A stretch of DNA of 64,000 nt from contig JACCGJ010010830.1 in the NCBI GenBank assembly GCA_013407085.1, positions 144,468 through 208,467 on the forward strand, given 5' to 3'. Under the pieces are notes generated by a model. That model was not told where the DNA came from. It saw only the letters and a program-made list of their open reading frames with translations, and did no database searches. Every line of letters begins with the position of its first letter. Within the stretch, counting starts at the first letter, position 1. The translations under genes and the position numbers were made by a program. The stretch comes from Atriophallophorus winterbourni. Its lineage: Eukaryota; Platyhelminthes; Trematoda; Plagiorchiida; Microphallidae. Below are positions 21,777 through 34,905 of the stretch, in pieces.

Positions 21777-23655
21777 TTCAAGATTCAAGATTCAAGAATT
21801 TATGGTCATAAAAAGCACATAGCTTCACAATTACCATATCATAGTAAATATGCTTTTAATAAGAGTTAGAAAAAAAATTATACGATGTCACTGGAGTCAA
21901 GTAATATATTTACCTGAGTCAATACACAGGCATCGTCAAATCGTTATGTAAAAAATAAGTGTCCAAGGTTGAAGTAAATGTTTTCATACACGGAAAGGTG
22001 ATAATTGCTTCGGAAAGGGCATTCCACAGGAAACAGACACGTACCGAATAGAAATATCGGCGACAATTAACACGGGAATAAGGAATTTGTATTGCCGCTG
22101 AGTGGCTACGTGTAATTCCTGATTCACGGTATCTGAACATCTGTTTGAGTGGATGATCTAGAGTATACAATATTTTGTAAGTAATGATAACGTCACTTCG
22201 AAGTCTACGTTGACGCGGAGTGGGGAGCTTTAGCTTTTTCAACCTTTCATCGTATGTAATGTTTCGAAAACCACACACTAGTTTAATTGCACGATAATAT
22301 ATCCTGTCAAGCAATATAATATATATATATATATATTTCATTCACGGAGTCCATGCTTGTGATGCATTGTGGGAATTAAGTAGGTCTTCATAATGCTTGG
22401 CAACGTTACAGGCGTAAAGGTTCTGAAGATCCGTCGAAGCATACCTAGAAGCTTTGAAGCACGCTTGTAAACGACCTCACAATGCACGCTGTTCTTTAGG
22501 CTGCCACATATCCAGACTCCAAGATCCTTCTCCGATTCGGCCAAGCTCAAAATCGTCTCCCAAAGTGATATTCGTACTGAAAGGGCTCACCGACTTGCAG
22601 TAACTTGCATTTTTGAAAATTGAACGACAGTTTATTTCTAACTGAGCATTCGTGTAGTGCATCTAAATCACTTTGAGGTTTTACGCAGTCTGCAGTTGAT
22701 TTTATTCGCATCCAAAGTTTAACATCATCCGCAAAAAACTACCTTGCATGGAAGCCTCTCAGGTAGATCATTGATGTAAGCTAAGAAAAGCACTGGTCCG
22801 AGAGCGGAACCTTGCAATACGCCACTGGAGGTATTTATGGCTCGTGATTTTACCCCGTTAACTCGAACGGTTGCCTTGCGCCCATTGAGGTAGCTTTCGA
22901 ACCATACGAGTAGCTGCCCGTCAATACCAATCTGTTTCAGCTTTTGTAGCAACAGGAAGTGATCAACTCTGTCGAAAGCTTTCGACATATCCAGATAGCA
23001 CGCATGCACACTGCCTCCTGCGTCGACCGTTTGGGTCCAATCGTTTAATACCGTCAGCAAGTTTGTCAAGCATGAGCGAGCTTTACGAAACCCATGCTGG
23101 GCAACAGATAGTATATTTTGTGATTCCAAGTGCTGAACTATATTTTCCGTCTTTATGCGCTCCATAACTTTGGATATCCCGGGGAGTAGTGTGACAGGAC
23201 GGTAGTTCGCGCGATCTGAACGGCTAACACCCTTATAAATGGGTGAAATTACCCCTGTCTTCCACTCTGTTGGCACCACTACTTCGGTAAGGGAATGTTG
23301 GAACAATTGGCATAGTGGTTAACACAGCTGCTGGTCACAGGATTTTAGTAGTGCTGGTGTTATTCCATCGGCTCTAGGAGATTACCTAAGGTTCAGTCGA
23401 CACATGTGTCTTCGTATAATCGCTGAATTAATCTCAATATCATTCAGTTGTTGAGAAACAATCGATGTCAGTAATTTCTCATTCGCCCTAACCGTTATCG
23501 GGCTAAACACATTTGCGTAAAATTGAGAGCGAGTATCAGCCGTTTCCTTTGCTGTGACTGTTAATCCATTCTCAGAAATAACAGGAAACACCACTGGTTT
23601 CACACTGGAACGAGCACTGAAAATCCCATAGAGAATTTTAGGGTTTGTATATATC
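21777..23655 (-). mobile_element. CR1-like non-LTR retrotransposon, 5'-truncated
   Basis: Minus-strand element ending in a short tandem tail (TTGAATCTTGAATCTTGAAG at its 3' end) and truncated at its 5' end inside the region before the RT domain, as expected for target-primed reverse transcription. It carries linker, RT palm and C-terminal thumb in order but with frameshifts. It splits the main-array sequence between TCACACTT and ATATATCATTTAGG. Confidence 0.9.
21919..22550 (-). pseudogene. CR1-like reverse transcriptase, C-terminal region
   Basis: Continuation of the same element: EKDLGVWICGSLK (the usual LGV-type motif), YKRASKLLGMLRRIFRTFTP, a short TA run (22320-22336) breaking the frame, then AIKLVCGFRNITYDERLKKL and NCRRYFYSVRVCFLWNALS before the stop near 21919. 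This intact-style C-terminus is the reference by which the degraded relics in each main unit can be recognised as the same protein class. Confidence 0.85.
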
Positions 23656-23657
23656 AT
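22550..23657 (-). pseudogene. CR1-like reverse transcriptase, N-terminal and palm region
   Basis: Non-LTR reverse transcriptase for element copying. From high to low coordinates: a pre-RT segment (FYANVFSP), then NYRPVTLLPGISKVMERI, QHGFRKARSCLTNLL, CYLDMSKAFDRVDH (first catalytic Asp) and SGVLQGSALGPVLFLAYIND. The FADD catalytic motif is present near 22730, but a T-run indel throws it out of frame with the preceding part (the upstream frame reads VFCG and stops). The Q-x-S-A where most relatives have PQGSVLGP is a minor decay sign. Inactive copy. Confidence 0.85.
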
Positions 23658-24110
23658 TTAGGATTAAAATTCAATATCATGTCATAAGATTATCATTTTA
23701 ACTTTTGTATACGGCTTTCATAATGTTAGCAAAATATTATAGCAATAGAAATTAAAATACGTTTGCCACTAATTTGAATCTTGTGCAACTCTAAAGGTTG
23801 CACAATATGCAGATTTATGCTGTGCCATGATTCACTATTAACTATAAATGTAGCCAATCGGGTGAATGTACAGGTTTACAGCCTCTCCTAGATATATTAC
23901 CAAGTTTACTTTAGAATGAAGATTTTATCGAGCAAACAAACGGAATTCAAACCAAAGATATGCAATCACTCGAGAATACAAATTTAAAAAATAAAACTAC
24001 ATTAAAAATCATCGAATGTGTTTATTATTTGCAATAACAGCATCGTGTATACACGCGGAAGTCAATTGATTTTGTTGAAACATTCGCATAGCAAATTAAC
24101 TTTCACATAC

Positions 24111-24119
24111 CCTTGCGTG
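24111..24119 (-). CDS. Candidate 9-nt micro-exon alpha (M5)
   Basis: Acceptor CAATATGACAG, CACGCAAGG, donor GTATGT. Full codons R K. One of the most divergent alphas. Confidence 0.57.
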
Positions 24120-25956
24120 CTGTCATATTGATATGCAATGAGAATAATCAGATAGAATTTGAAGATAATTTTTACTAAGTATTTGAAGATAGATGTGAAT
24201 AAGTTAAATTTAGGTTAGACTATTACTCAAAAACATGTTAAGTATTTGTTAAAAAGACTAAACATTTATAAGCCTTGGAAATGTATGCCCTGATAGAACG
24301 ACGATTATACAAGTTCGTTTGTAACGGGCGATGTGAGGAATACTACGCATTGGTCATATGTAATAGTTTTTATCATCTTATGTTTACGCCATCTTCATAT
24401 AACGGTGTTTATTAATTACTTATATGTATTTTGTGTCTTGTAGTAAATGTATCATTAAGGAATGCTACATGGACGTCAATTATACAAGTTCGTATGTTCA
24501 CGCGATGTGACGAAAACTTCACATTTACCAAATATAATTGTCTTTATCAAGTTATATTTAATCCCTCTCAATAAAACCATAACATATTTCACAGCTTCTA
24601 AGTTAACAGATTGGTCCATAATTTTAGAACACGATCCCAATATAGTGATCGCTAATTCGATAGAAACCATATGTAAACTGGAAGGTCATTTTCTAGTCTA
24701 AAAGCATCGACAACATAAATTTCCTTAGTATTTCATCGTAGATCATGAAATAAGTGTTGTTCTGCTTTACAGCTAGTAAATCTAATACAACAGTAATAGG
24801 TTAAGATAACCATATATCTAAAATTTGAATCACATTTAATTAGTCAATGTCAAAATATAGCTAAAATTATCAATTAATTCAAAGGAAATATGTGATATTT
24901 GCTATAGTATCAAATGCTCCTGAAATGGGACATAATTTGTCTAATTCACTAAGGTTTCTCAATACATTTATCAATAAAAAGCGAATCGAAGCACCGTGTG
25001 TTCGAATATATACAAGAACATTCACTTTTCTACTACGAATATTAAAGATTGAGATAAAAATTATCGCAAATGAGCATTCTTCCAATCTTTGGAATATTTC
25101 TCAACTTTTGTCACGTTGTAAAAACGATAATAATTTTGTTTGAACTTTTGAGGAAATGAATGTTATTCGATTCCAAGGACGATAGAGCTTCAAGTGTTTG
25201 CCGTATAATTAAAACTTCTATTTTTGATTTATATGAACATCGGTTAAATTAGTGTTATAATGATCATTATTTATGAGGAACAGTATTAACTTCCGCAAGA
25301 TATGTGATAATATTTGATATCAATATGAAATCCATAATCATGAAATGGGAGATTGCAATTTTGAACTGATTTGTCGTACCAAATTTATCTTATATTGTTA
25401 GACAAGCGCAACTTGATTGCAGTTCTCTTACGGCTGTGACACTGAGCCTGGAACAGTCTTGTTTGATTTTACACATTTAAGTTTATCTCAGATTTGTGAA
25501 GAAAATGATTTAATTACTGAAAATTCGACTACACGAATAATGTCATTTTCTTCTTCTTCTTCAACTGAATAGACTGGCGCAGCCTGCCTAATGCAACAAC
25601 GGCGCAAAAGAACGACGTGTATTTAAAAATTCCATTTTTCAAGATCAACAAATGGACATGTTATTGTCAATCATAGACAAATGATAGTTAGTTTAATCAT
25701 ACAAATTTTATGATGTTGCAAATGTGTCATACATGAATCACATCAATCACATTCTTGAGAATATAAGGACAACTTTGCCACACACGTATATCAAACCAAA
25801 GTTATGCCACACCTCGAGAATTAAATATATCAAAAATCTAAATCTAAATTAAAAATCAACGAAAGTGTGCATTTTTCCAACGAGAGCATCGTGCACACTT
25901 GCAGAAGTTAATTAATTTTGTTGAAATATCTGCATAGCAAATTAATTATCATTTAC

Positions 25957-25965
25957 CGCTCTTTT
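25957..25965 (-). CDS. Candidate 9-nt micro-exon alpha-2 (M5)
   Basis: Acceptor ATTTAAACAG, AAAAGAGCG, donor GTAAAT. Full codons K S. Confidence 0.55.
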
Positions 25966-26724
25966 CTGTTTAAATTATATGCAATGAGAGTGATTCGATG
26001 AATATAATTTTCAATTAATTATTTTGGAAATAAATATGCATGAGTTAAATTTGAGAAGACGTTAACTCAAACATATGTTACGTATGTGACAAGGCAAAAC
26101 TAAACACTGATACGTCTATGAATTGTATGCCCACCAAACGTTTCATAAAATATTATTGATTAACTTTTTAGGAAGGAACGACAAATTATATGTTTAGCTA
26201 TCATTTGATTACAATTGAAAATATGAAATCGTTTTCCTTTGATATCCTAATGATGTTACGGAAATAAATAAATTCTAGATAAGCTCGAATTATGCAGATA
26301 CTTTCCATGCAGGGATCTTACGTATTTCAAAAATAATTGCGCAATGTTTTCGAGCAAATTGGTTAGGATGTTTACATGAAAATAGCTAAAGTCTATAACG
26401 GTTCGCAACACTACGAAATTGCGTTCACGAATAAAGTCGTTTTCTTTTTCTTCTCAATGGACGGATGCGACTATGGCTTACAAGAATTCCATTACAAAAA
26501 TTCCATTTTTCAAGATTGCTCATAACAAATGTGCATGTTTTGTCAATCATAGACACGAGATAGCAAGTTTAACCCTAAAAGATTACAACGTTGCAAATAT
26601 GTCATACTTGAATCACATCATTCAATATCATACGAATGAAAGGACAACTTGACCACATGAATATTACTTCCTGGAATTCGCCCTTTATCCTCTTGTATAT
26701 CTGAGAGCGAATTTTCAATGAAAT

Positions 26725-26881
26725 TTCTCAGAGCGTGACTTTGTCTGAGTATACTGGAATTCAACATGGATGCTAGAGCGTTGTCTTCATAAATAGGTTT
26801 GATTTGTCACTTCTTATTAATTATAAAATTTTTGTGATTATTATGAATTAGTGGAAACCTGAGGAGTACGGTGCACTGCCA

Positions 26882-26932
<51 letters not shown>

Positions 26933-27575
26933 AAATGATTGTTAGGTATATTTTGAAAAATATTTAGTAGACTTTCACTGTTTCCGTTACCTAGGATAAT
27001 TAACGTTTACATTCGCCCTACGACGGTGTATGCAACAGACGTCTGGGCTTCTTGGCTGCAAAAAGATATTGCTCTCTTGGATACAACCTATCACAGAGCA
27101 ACAAAGTTAGAGATGACTCTTCGCAATGTTTCGTTCATTGAATTATAGTGACACCTGGGACAATGTGAATTTACCCAATGAGGATACGACGAGATATTAT
27201 TCTGACATAGAATTGTGTCTGCTGAAGGACATCCAATAAATCGCTTGCTTGATGTGTGATAGGAAACTGACAGTAGACAGATTTTATGACTTTACATCCC
27301 AAGTACACATTATGATTGTCAGCGCTATTTGTTCGCCGTTAGTGCCATTTTTCTTTGGGAATCCCAAACCACAACATGTGGTGGACCCATGGTGCCTTGC
27401 ATTGTTTAGAGCGAAATTGGATTTACACATGCAAATGAAGATAATTTTTGTGCCATTATATTGGATATTCTCTTTACTTTTTATAATATTATTTTTTTCA
27501 CATTTACATTCATAAAAAACATCTGGTGTATTAACCTTTTCAAACAAATCCCTGATTCATTGAATACTTGAATCC
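26725..27575 (+). pseudogene. CR1-like relic in M5
   Basis: Contains the TA run (26884-26929), then VYATDVWAS-type and ATKLEMTLRNVSF-type thumb sequence (27030-27140), the final RT block, and a 3' tail CCTGATTCATTGAATACTTGAATCC. Broken in all frames. Confidence 0.68.
26884..26929. repeat. TA microsatellite
   Basis: Follows TGCACTGCCAGAA; the same position in the relic carries a TA run in units M3, M6, M9 and M11. Confidence 0.97.
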
Positions 27576-28044
27576 TACGCGATTTCGACTCACGAAGTGC
27601 AAACTTTCGTAAATACATTTATCTGTATTCGCTTTCTGTAGAGACGAGACTCGCTTAGATTAATCTCAACGTTCAAATAATTTATAGTGGAAATCTTCTT
27701 AAACAAATTCTGTTGCATCAGTGCAAACGTACGATACATCAGCTATTCGAGATTCTTGCCTGAATCGCAGCGATTAAGTCATCAATGTAAAGGTGGTGCA
27801 ATCCTTTTTATCAAAATCATTCAACTTGAATCTGAAGCCGATATTTCGTGGATGCCTGTTACAAATGCGTTGGCCATGTTTATGGAATAACATCTAATTC
27901 ATAAGATTGAATGAGCTAGGTGAAATATCTGCATATATATTGGCATTTACGGATAACCGGATACAATATAATACTTATAAATTACATAGCATTTTATGAG
28001 TTTATACATGTCGCATATTTTTATCAGGGAAATATTTTACTTAC

Positions 28045-28059
28045 TAACTCCTTTTACGG
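28045..28059 (-). CDS. Candidate 15-nt micro-exon beta (M5)
   Basis: Acceptor CAACTTACAG, CCGTAAAAGGAGTTA, donor GTAAGT. Full codons V K G V. Zero-lead frame hits TAA. Confidence 0.6.
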
Positions 28060-28579
28060 CTGTAAGTTGACGGAAATTATCGAAAGCGAATACGAATAAG
28101 ATTTCGGTCACATTTATATATATCATTTAGGATTAATTTCAAATATAATGTTATATCATTATCATTTATCTCATGAATTCGGCTTTCATAATGTTAAAAA
28201 CCTAGTACAGCATTAGAAATTCAAATACGTTTGCCACTAATTTGAATTTTGTGCAATTCTGAAGGTTGCACAATATGCAGATTTATGCGGTGCCATTGAT
28301 TCACTATTAACTATAAATGTAGCCAATCGGGTGAATGTACAGGTTTACAGCCTCTCCCAGATATATTACCAAGTTTACTTTATAATGAAGATTTTATCGA
28401 GCAAACAAACGGAATTCAAACCAAAGTTATGCTATCACTCGAGAATACAAATTTAAGAAATAAAACTAAATTAAAAATCATCGAATATGCTCAATATTTG
28501 CAATAACAGCATCGTGTATACACGCGGAATTCAATTGATTTTGTTGAAACATTCGCATAGCAAATTAATTTTCACTTAC

Positions 28580-28588
28580 CATTTCGTG
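28580..28588 (-). CDS. Candidate 9-nt micro-exon alpha (M6)
   Basis: Acceptor CAATATGACAG, CACGAAATG, donor GTAAGT. Full codons R N. Differs from the M5 alpha although the following 4.4 kb is nearly identical. Confidence 0.58.
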
Positions 28589-30426
28589 CTGTCATATTGA
28601 TATGCAATGAGAATAATCAGATAGAATTTGAAGATAATTTTTACTAAGTATTTGCAGATAGATGTGAATAAGTTAAATTTAGGTTAGACTATTACTCAAA
28701 AACATGTTAAGTATTTGTTAAAAAGATTAAACATTTATGAGCCTTGGAAATGTATGCCCTGATAGAACGACGATTATACAAGTTCGTTTGTAACAAGCGA
28801 TGTGAGGAATACCTCGCATTGGTCATATGTAATAGTTTTCATCATCTTATATTTACGCCATCTTCATATAATGGTGTTGATTAATTACTTATATGTATTT
28901 TGTGTCTTGTAGTAAATGTATCATTAAGGAATGCTACATGGACGTCAGTTATACAAGTTCGTATGTAACACGCGATGTGACGAAAAGTTTTCATTTACCA
29001 TAAGTAATTGTCTTTATCAAGTTATATTTAATCCCTCTCAATAAAACCATAACATATTTCACAGCTTCTAAGTTAACAGATTGGTCCATAATTTTAGAAC
29101 ACGATCCCAATATAGTGATCGCTAATTCGATAGAAACCATATGTAAACTGGAAGGTCATTTTCTAGTCTAAAAGCATCGACAACATAAATTTCCTTAGTA
29201 TTTCATCGTAGATCATGAAATAAGTGTTGTTCTGCTTTACAGCTAGTAAATCTAATACAACAGTAATAGGTTAACATAACCATATATCTAAAATTTGAAT
29301 CACATTTAATTAGTCAATGTCAAAATATAGCTAAAATTATCAATTAATTCAAAGGAAATATGTGATATTTGCTATAGTATCAAATGCTCCTGAAATGGGA
29401 CATAATTTGTCTAATTCACTAAGGTTTCTCAATACATTTATCAATAAAAAGCGAATCGAAGCACCGTGTGTTCGAATATATACAAGAACATTCACTTTTC
29501 TACTACGAATATTAAAGATTGAGATAAAAATTATCGCAAATGAGCATTCTTCCAATCTTTGGAATATTTCTCAACTTTTGTCACGTTGTAAAAACGATAA
29601 TAATTTTGTTTGAACTTTTGAGGAAATGAATGTTATTCGATTCCAAGGACGATAGAGCTTCAAGTGTTTGCCGTATAATTAAAACTTCTATTTTTGATTT
29701 ATATGAACATCGGTTAAATTAGTGTTATAATGATCATTATTTATGAGGAACAGTATTAACTTCCGCAAGATATGTGATAATATTTGATATCAATATGAAA
29801 TCCATAATCATGAAATGGGAGATTGCAATTTTGAACTGATTTGTCGTACCAAATTTATCTTATATTGTTAGACAAGCGCAACTTGATTGCAGTTCTCTTA
29901 CGGCTGTGACACTGAGCCTGGAACAGTCTTGTTTGATTTTACACATTTAAGTTTATCTCAGATTTGTGAAGAAAATGATTTAATTACTGAAAATTCGACT
30001 ACACGAATAATGTCATTTTCTTCTTCTTCTTCAACTGAATAGACTGGCGCAGCCTGCCTAATGCAACAACGGCGCAAAAGAACGACGTGTATTTAAAAAT
30101 TCCATTTTTCAAGATCAACAAATGGACATGTTATTGTCAATCATAGACAAATGATAGTTAGTTTAATCATACAAATTTTATGATGTTGCAAATGTGTCAT
30201 ACATGAATCACATCAATCACATTCTTGAGAATATAAGGACAACTTTGCCACACACGTATATCAAACCAAAGTTATGCCACACCTCGAGAATTAAATATAT
30301 CAAAAATCTAAATCTAAATTAAAAATCAACGAAAGTGTGCATTTTTCCAACGAGAGCATCGTGCACACTTGCAGAAGTTAATTAATTTTGTTGAAATATC
30401 TGCATAGCAAATTAATTATCATTTAC

Positions 30427-30435
30427 CGCTCTTTT
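30427..30435 (-). CDS. Candidate 9-nt micro-exon alpha-2 (M6)
   Basis: Identical to the M5 copy: AAAAGAGCG between ATTTAAACAG and GTAAAT. Full codons K S. Confidence 0.55.
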
Positions 30436-31194
30436 CTGTTTAAATTATATGCAATGAGAGTGATTCGATGAATATAATTTTCAATTAATTATTTTGGAAA
30501 TAAATATGCATGAGTTAAATTTGAGAAGACGTTAACTCAAACATATGTTACGTATGTGACAAGGCAAAACTAAACACTGATACGTCTATGAATTGTATGC
30601 CCACCAAACGTTTCATAAAATATTATTGATTAACTTTTTAGGAAGGAACGACAAATTATATGTTTAGCTATCATTTGATTACAATTGAAAATATGAAATC
30701 GTTTTCCTTTGATATCCTAATGATGTTACGGAAATAAATAAATTCTAGATAAGCTCGAATTATGCAGATACTTTCCATGCAGGGATCTTACGTATTTCAA
30801 AAATAATTGCGCAATGTTTTCGAGCAAATTGGTTAGGATGTTTACATGAAAATAGCTAAAGTCTATAACGGTTCGCAACACTACGAAATTGCGTTCACGA
30901 ATAAAGTCGTTTTCTTTTTCTTCTCAATGGACGGATGCGACTATGGCTTACAAGAATTCCATTACAAAAATTCCATTTTTCAAGATTGCTCATAACAAAT
31001 GTGCATGTTTTGTCAATCATAGACACGAGATAGCAAGTTTAACCCTAAAAGATTACAACGTTGCAAATATGTCATACTTGAATCACATCATTCAATATCA
31101 TACGAATGAAAGGACAACTTGACCACATGAATATTACTTCCTGGAATTCGCCCTTTATCCTCTTGTATATCTGAGAGCGAATTTTCAATGAAAT

Positions 31195-31351
31195 TTCTCA
31201 GAGCGTGACTTTGTCTGAGTATACTGGAATTCAACATGGATGCTAGAGCGTTGTCTTCATAAATAGGTTTGATTTGTCACTTCTTATTAATTATAAAATT
31301 TTTGTGATTATTATGAATTAGTGGAAACCTGAGGAGTACGGTGCACTGCCA

Positions 31352-31402
<51 letters not shown>

Positions 31403-32045
31403 AAATGATTGTTAGGTATATTTTGAAAAATATTTAGTAGACTTTCACTGTTTCCGTTACCTAGGATAATTAACGTTTACATTCGCCCTACGACGGTGTA
31501 TGCAACAGACGTCTGGGCTTCTTGGCTGCAAAAAGATATTGCTCTCTTGGATACAACCTATCACAGAGCAACAAAGTTAGAGATGACTCTTCGCAATGTT
31601 TCGTTCATTGAATTATAGTGACACCTGGGACAATGTGAATTTACCCAATGAGGATACGACGAGATATTATTCTGACATAGAATTGTGTCTGCTGAAGGAC
31701 ATCCAATAAATCGCTTGCTTGATGTGTGATAGGAAACTGACAGTAGACAGATTTTATGACTTTACATCCCAAGTACACATTATGATTGTCAGCGCTATTT
31801 GTTCGCCGTTAGTGCCATTTTTCTTTGGGAATCCCAAACCACAACATGTGGTGGACCCATGGTGCCTTGCATTGTTTAGAGCGAAATTGGATTTACACAT
31901 GCAAATGAAGATAATTTTTGTGCCATTATATTGGATATTCTCTTTACTTTTTATAATATTATTTTTTTCACATTTACATTCATAAAAAACATCTGGTGTA
32001 TTAACCTTTTCAAACAAATCCCTGATTCATTGAATACTTGAATCC
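31195..32045 (+). pseudogene. CR1-like relic in M6
   Basis: Duplicate of the M5 relic, 4,470 bp away, with the same TA run and disruptions. Confidence 0.68.
31354..31399. repeat. TA microsatellite
   Basis: Same length as in M5, which fits a very recent duplication. Confidence 0.97.
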
Positions 32046-32514
32046 TACGCGATTTCGACTCACGAAGTGCAAACTTTCGTAAATACATTTATCTGTATTC
32101 GCTTTCTGTAGAGACGAGACTCGCTTAGATTAATCTCAACGTTCAAATAATTTATAGTGGAAATCTTCTTAAACAAATTCTGTTGCATCAGTGCAAACGT
32201 ACGATACATCAGCTATTCGAGATTCTTGCCTGAATCGCAGCGATTAAGTCATCAATGTAAAGGTGGTGCAATCCTTTTTATCAAAATCATTCAACTTGAA
32301 TCTGAAGCCGATATTTCGTGGATGCCTGTTACAAATGCGTTGGCCATGTTTATGGAATAACATCTAATTCATAAGATTGAATGAGCTAGGTGAAATATCT
32401 GCATATATATTGGCATTTACGGATAACCGGATACAATATAATACTTATAAATTACATAGCATTTTATGAGTTTATACATGTCGCATATTTTTATCAGGGA
32501 AATATTTTACTTAC

Positions 32515-32529
32515 TAACTCCTTTTACGG
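32515..32529 (-). CDS. Candidate 15-nt micro-exon beta (M6)
   Basis: Identical to the M5 beta; V K G V; donor GTAAGT. Confidence 0.6.
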
Positions 32530-33049
32530 CTGTAAGTTGACGGAAATTATCGAAAGCGAATACGAATAAGATTTCGGTCACATTTATATATATCATTTAG
32601 GATTAATTTCAAATATAATGTTATATCATTATCATTTATCTCATGAATTCGGCTTTCATAATGTTAAAAACCTAGTACAGCATTAGAAATTCAAATACGT
32701 TTGCCACTAATTTGAATTTTGTGCAATTCTGAAGGTTGCACAATATGCAGATTTATGCGGTGCCATTGATTCACTATTAACTATAAATGTAGCCAATCGG
32801 GTGAATGTACAGGTTTACAGCCTCTCCCAGATATATTACCAAGTTTACTTTATAATGAAGATTTTATCGAGCAAACAAACGGAATTCAAACCAAAGTTAT
32901 GCTATCACTCGAGAATACAAATTTAAGAAATAAAACTAAATTAAAAATCATCGAATATGCTCAATATTTGCAATAACAGCATCGTGTATACACGCGGAAT
33001 TCAAATGATTTTGTTGAAACATTCGCATAGCAAATTAATTTTCACTTAC

Positions 33050-33058
33050 CATTTCGTG
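33050..33058 (-). CDS. Candidate 9-nt micro-exon alpha (M7)
   Basis: Same as the M6 alpha: CACGAAATG, donor GTAAGT. Full codons R N. Confidence 0.58.
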
Positions 33059-34896
33059 CTGTCATATTGATATGCAATGAGAATAATCAGATAGAATTTG
33101 AAGATAATTTTTACTAAGTATTTGCAGATAGATGTGAATAAGTTAAATTTAGGTTAGACTATTACTCAAAAACATGTTAAGTATTTGTTAAAAAGATTAA
33201 ACATTTATGAGCCTTGGAAATGTATGCCCTGATAGAACGACGATTATACAAGTTCGTTTGTAACAAGCGATGTGAGGAATACCTCGCATTGGTCATATGT
33301 AATAGTTTTCATCATCTTATATTTACGCCATCTTCATATAATGGTGTTGATTAATTACTTATATGTATTTTGTGTCTTGTAGTAAATGTATCATTAAGGA
33401 ATGCTACATGGACGTCAGTTATACAAGTTCGTATGTAACACGCGATGTGACGAAAAGTTTTCATTTACCATAAGTAATTGTCTTTATCAAGTTATATTTA
33501 ATCCCTCTCAATAAAACCATAACATATTTCACAGCTTCTAAGTTAACAGATTGGTCCATAATTTTAGAACACGATCCCAATATAGTGATCGCTAATTCGA
33601 TAGAAACCATATGTAAACTGGAAGGTCATTTTCTAGTCTAAAAGCATCGACAACATAAATTTCCTTAGTATTTCATCGTAGATCATGAAATAAGTGTTGT
33701 TCTGCTTTACAGCTAGTAAATCTAATACAACAGTAATAGGTTAAGATAACCATATATCTAAAATTTGAATCACATTTAATTAGTCAATGTCAAAATATAG
33801 CTAAAATTATCAATTAATTCAAAGGAAATATGTGATATTTGCTATAGTATCAAATGCTCATGAAATGGGACATAATTTGTCTAATTCACTAAGGTTTCTC
33901 AATACATTTATCAATAAAAAGCGAATCGAAGCACCGTGTGTTCGAATATATACAAGAACATTCACTTTTCTACCACGAATATTAAACATTGAGATAAAAA
34001 TTATCTCAAATGAGCATTGTTCAAATCTTTGGAATATTTCTCAACTTTTGTAACGTTGGAAAAACGATACTAATTTTGCTTGAACTTTTGAGGAAATGAA
34101 TGTTATTCGATTCCAAGGACTATAGAGCTTCATGTATTTGCCGGATAATTAAAACTTCTATTTTTGATTTATATGAACATCGGTTAAATTAGTGTTATAA
34201 TGATCATTATTTATGAGGAACAGTATTAACTTCCGCAAGATATGTGATAATATTTGATATCAATATAAAATCCATAATCATGAAATGGGAGATTGCTATT
34301 TTGAACAGATTTGTCGTACCAAATTTATCTTATATTGTTAGACAAGCGCAACTTGATTGCAGTTCTCTTAAGGCTGTGACACTGAGCCTGGAACAGTCTT
34401 GTTTGATTTTACACATTTAAGTTTATCTCAGATTTGTGAAGAAAATGATTTAATTACTGAAAATTCGACTACACGAATAATGTCATTTTCTTCTTCTTCT
34501 TCAACTGAATAGACTGGCGCAGCCTGCCTAATGCAACAACGGCGCAAAAGAACGACGTGTATTTAAAAATTCCATTTTTCAAGATCAACAAATGGACATG
34601 TTATTGTCAATCATAGACAAATGATAGTTAGTTTAATCATACAAATTTTATGATGTTGCAAATGTGTCATACATGAATCACATCAATCACATTCTTGAGA
34701 ATATAAGGACAACTTTGCCACACACGTATATCAAACCAAAGTTATGCCATCACTCGAGAATTAAATATATCAAAAATCTAAATCTAAATTAAAAATCAAC
34801 GAAAGTGTGCATTTTTCCAACGAGAGCATCGTGCACACTTGCAGAAGTTAATTAATTTTGTTGAAATATCTGCATAGCAAATTAATTATCATTTAC

Positions 34897-34905
34897 CGCT
34901 CTTTT
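34897..34905 (-). CDS. Candidate 9-nt micro-exon alpha-2 (M7)
   Basis: AAAAGAGCG between ATTTAAACAG and GTAAAT. Full codons K S. Confidence 0.55.

Larger units (their letters stand above)
17420..23797. repeat. Main-array unit M4 (4.5-kb form plus CR1 insertion)
   Basis: Hallmark start, alpha (17738), alpha-2 (19811), relic (20455-21255), beta (21708), then a 1.9-kb CR1-like insertion (21777-23655). Without the insertion the unit is about 4.5 kb. Confidence 0.85.
23798..28261. repeat. Main-array unit M5 (4.46 kb)
   Basis: Full long form: alpha (24111), alpha-2 (25957), TA run, relic, beta (28045). From about 24560 it is almost identical to the next unit at a spacing of 4,470 bp. Confidence 0.9.
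28262..32731. repeat. Main-array unit M6 (4.47 kb)
   Basis: Near-perfect copy of M5 over most of its length; contains alpha (28580), alpha-2 (30427), relic, beta (32515). Confidence 0.92.
24560..33500. repeat. Recent 4,470-bp tandem duplication
   Basis: Line-by-line comparison of 25141-28000 with 29611-32470 shows no difference. Scattered single-base differences occur elsewhere (for example 28534 vs 33004 and near 29276 vs 33746). Much younger than the rest of the array, or a haplotype/assembly duplication. Confidence 0.93.

Noticed and set aside
24879..29613. Identical open frames of 68 and 83 codons on opposite strands, present twice
   Set aside because: They overlap each other on both strands, are not kept open in the diverged units, and repeat only because of the recent 4,470-bp duplication.
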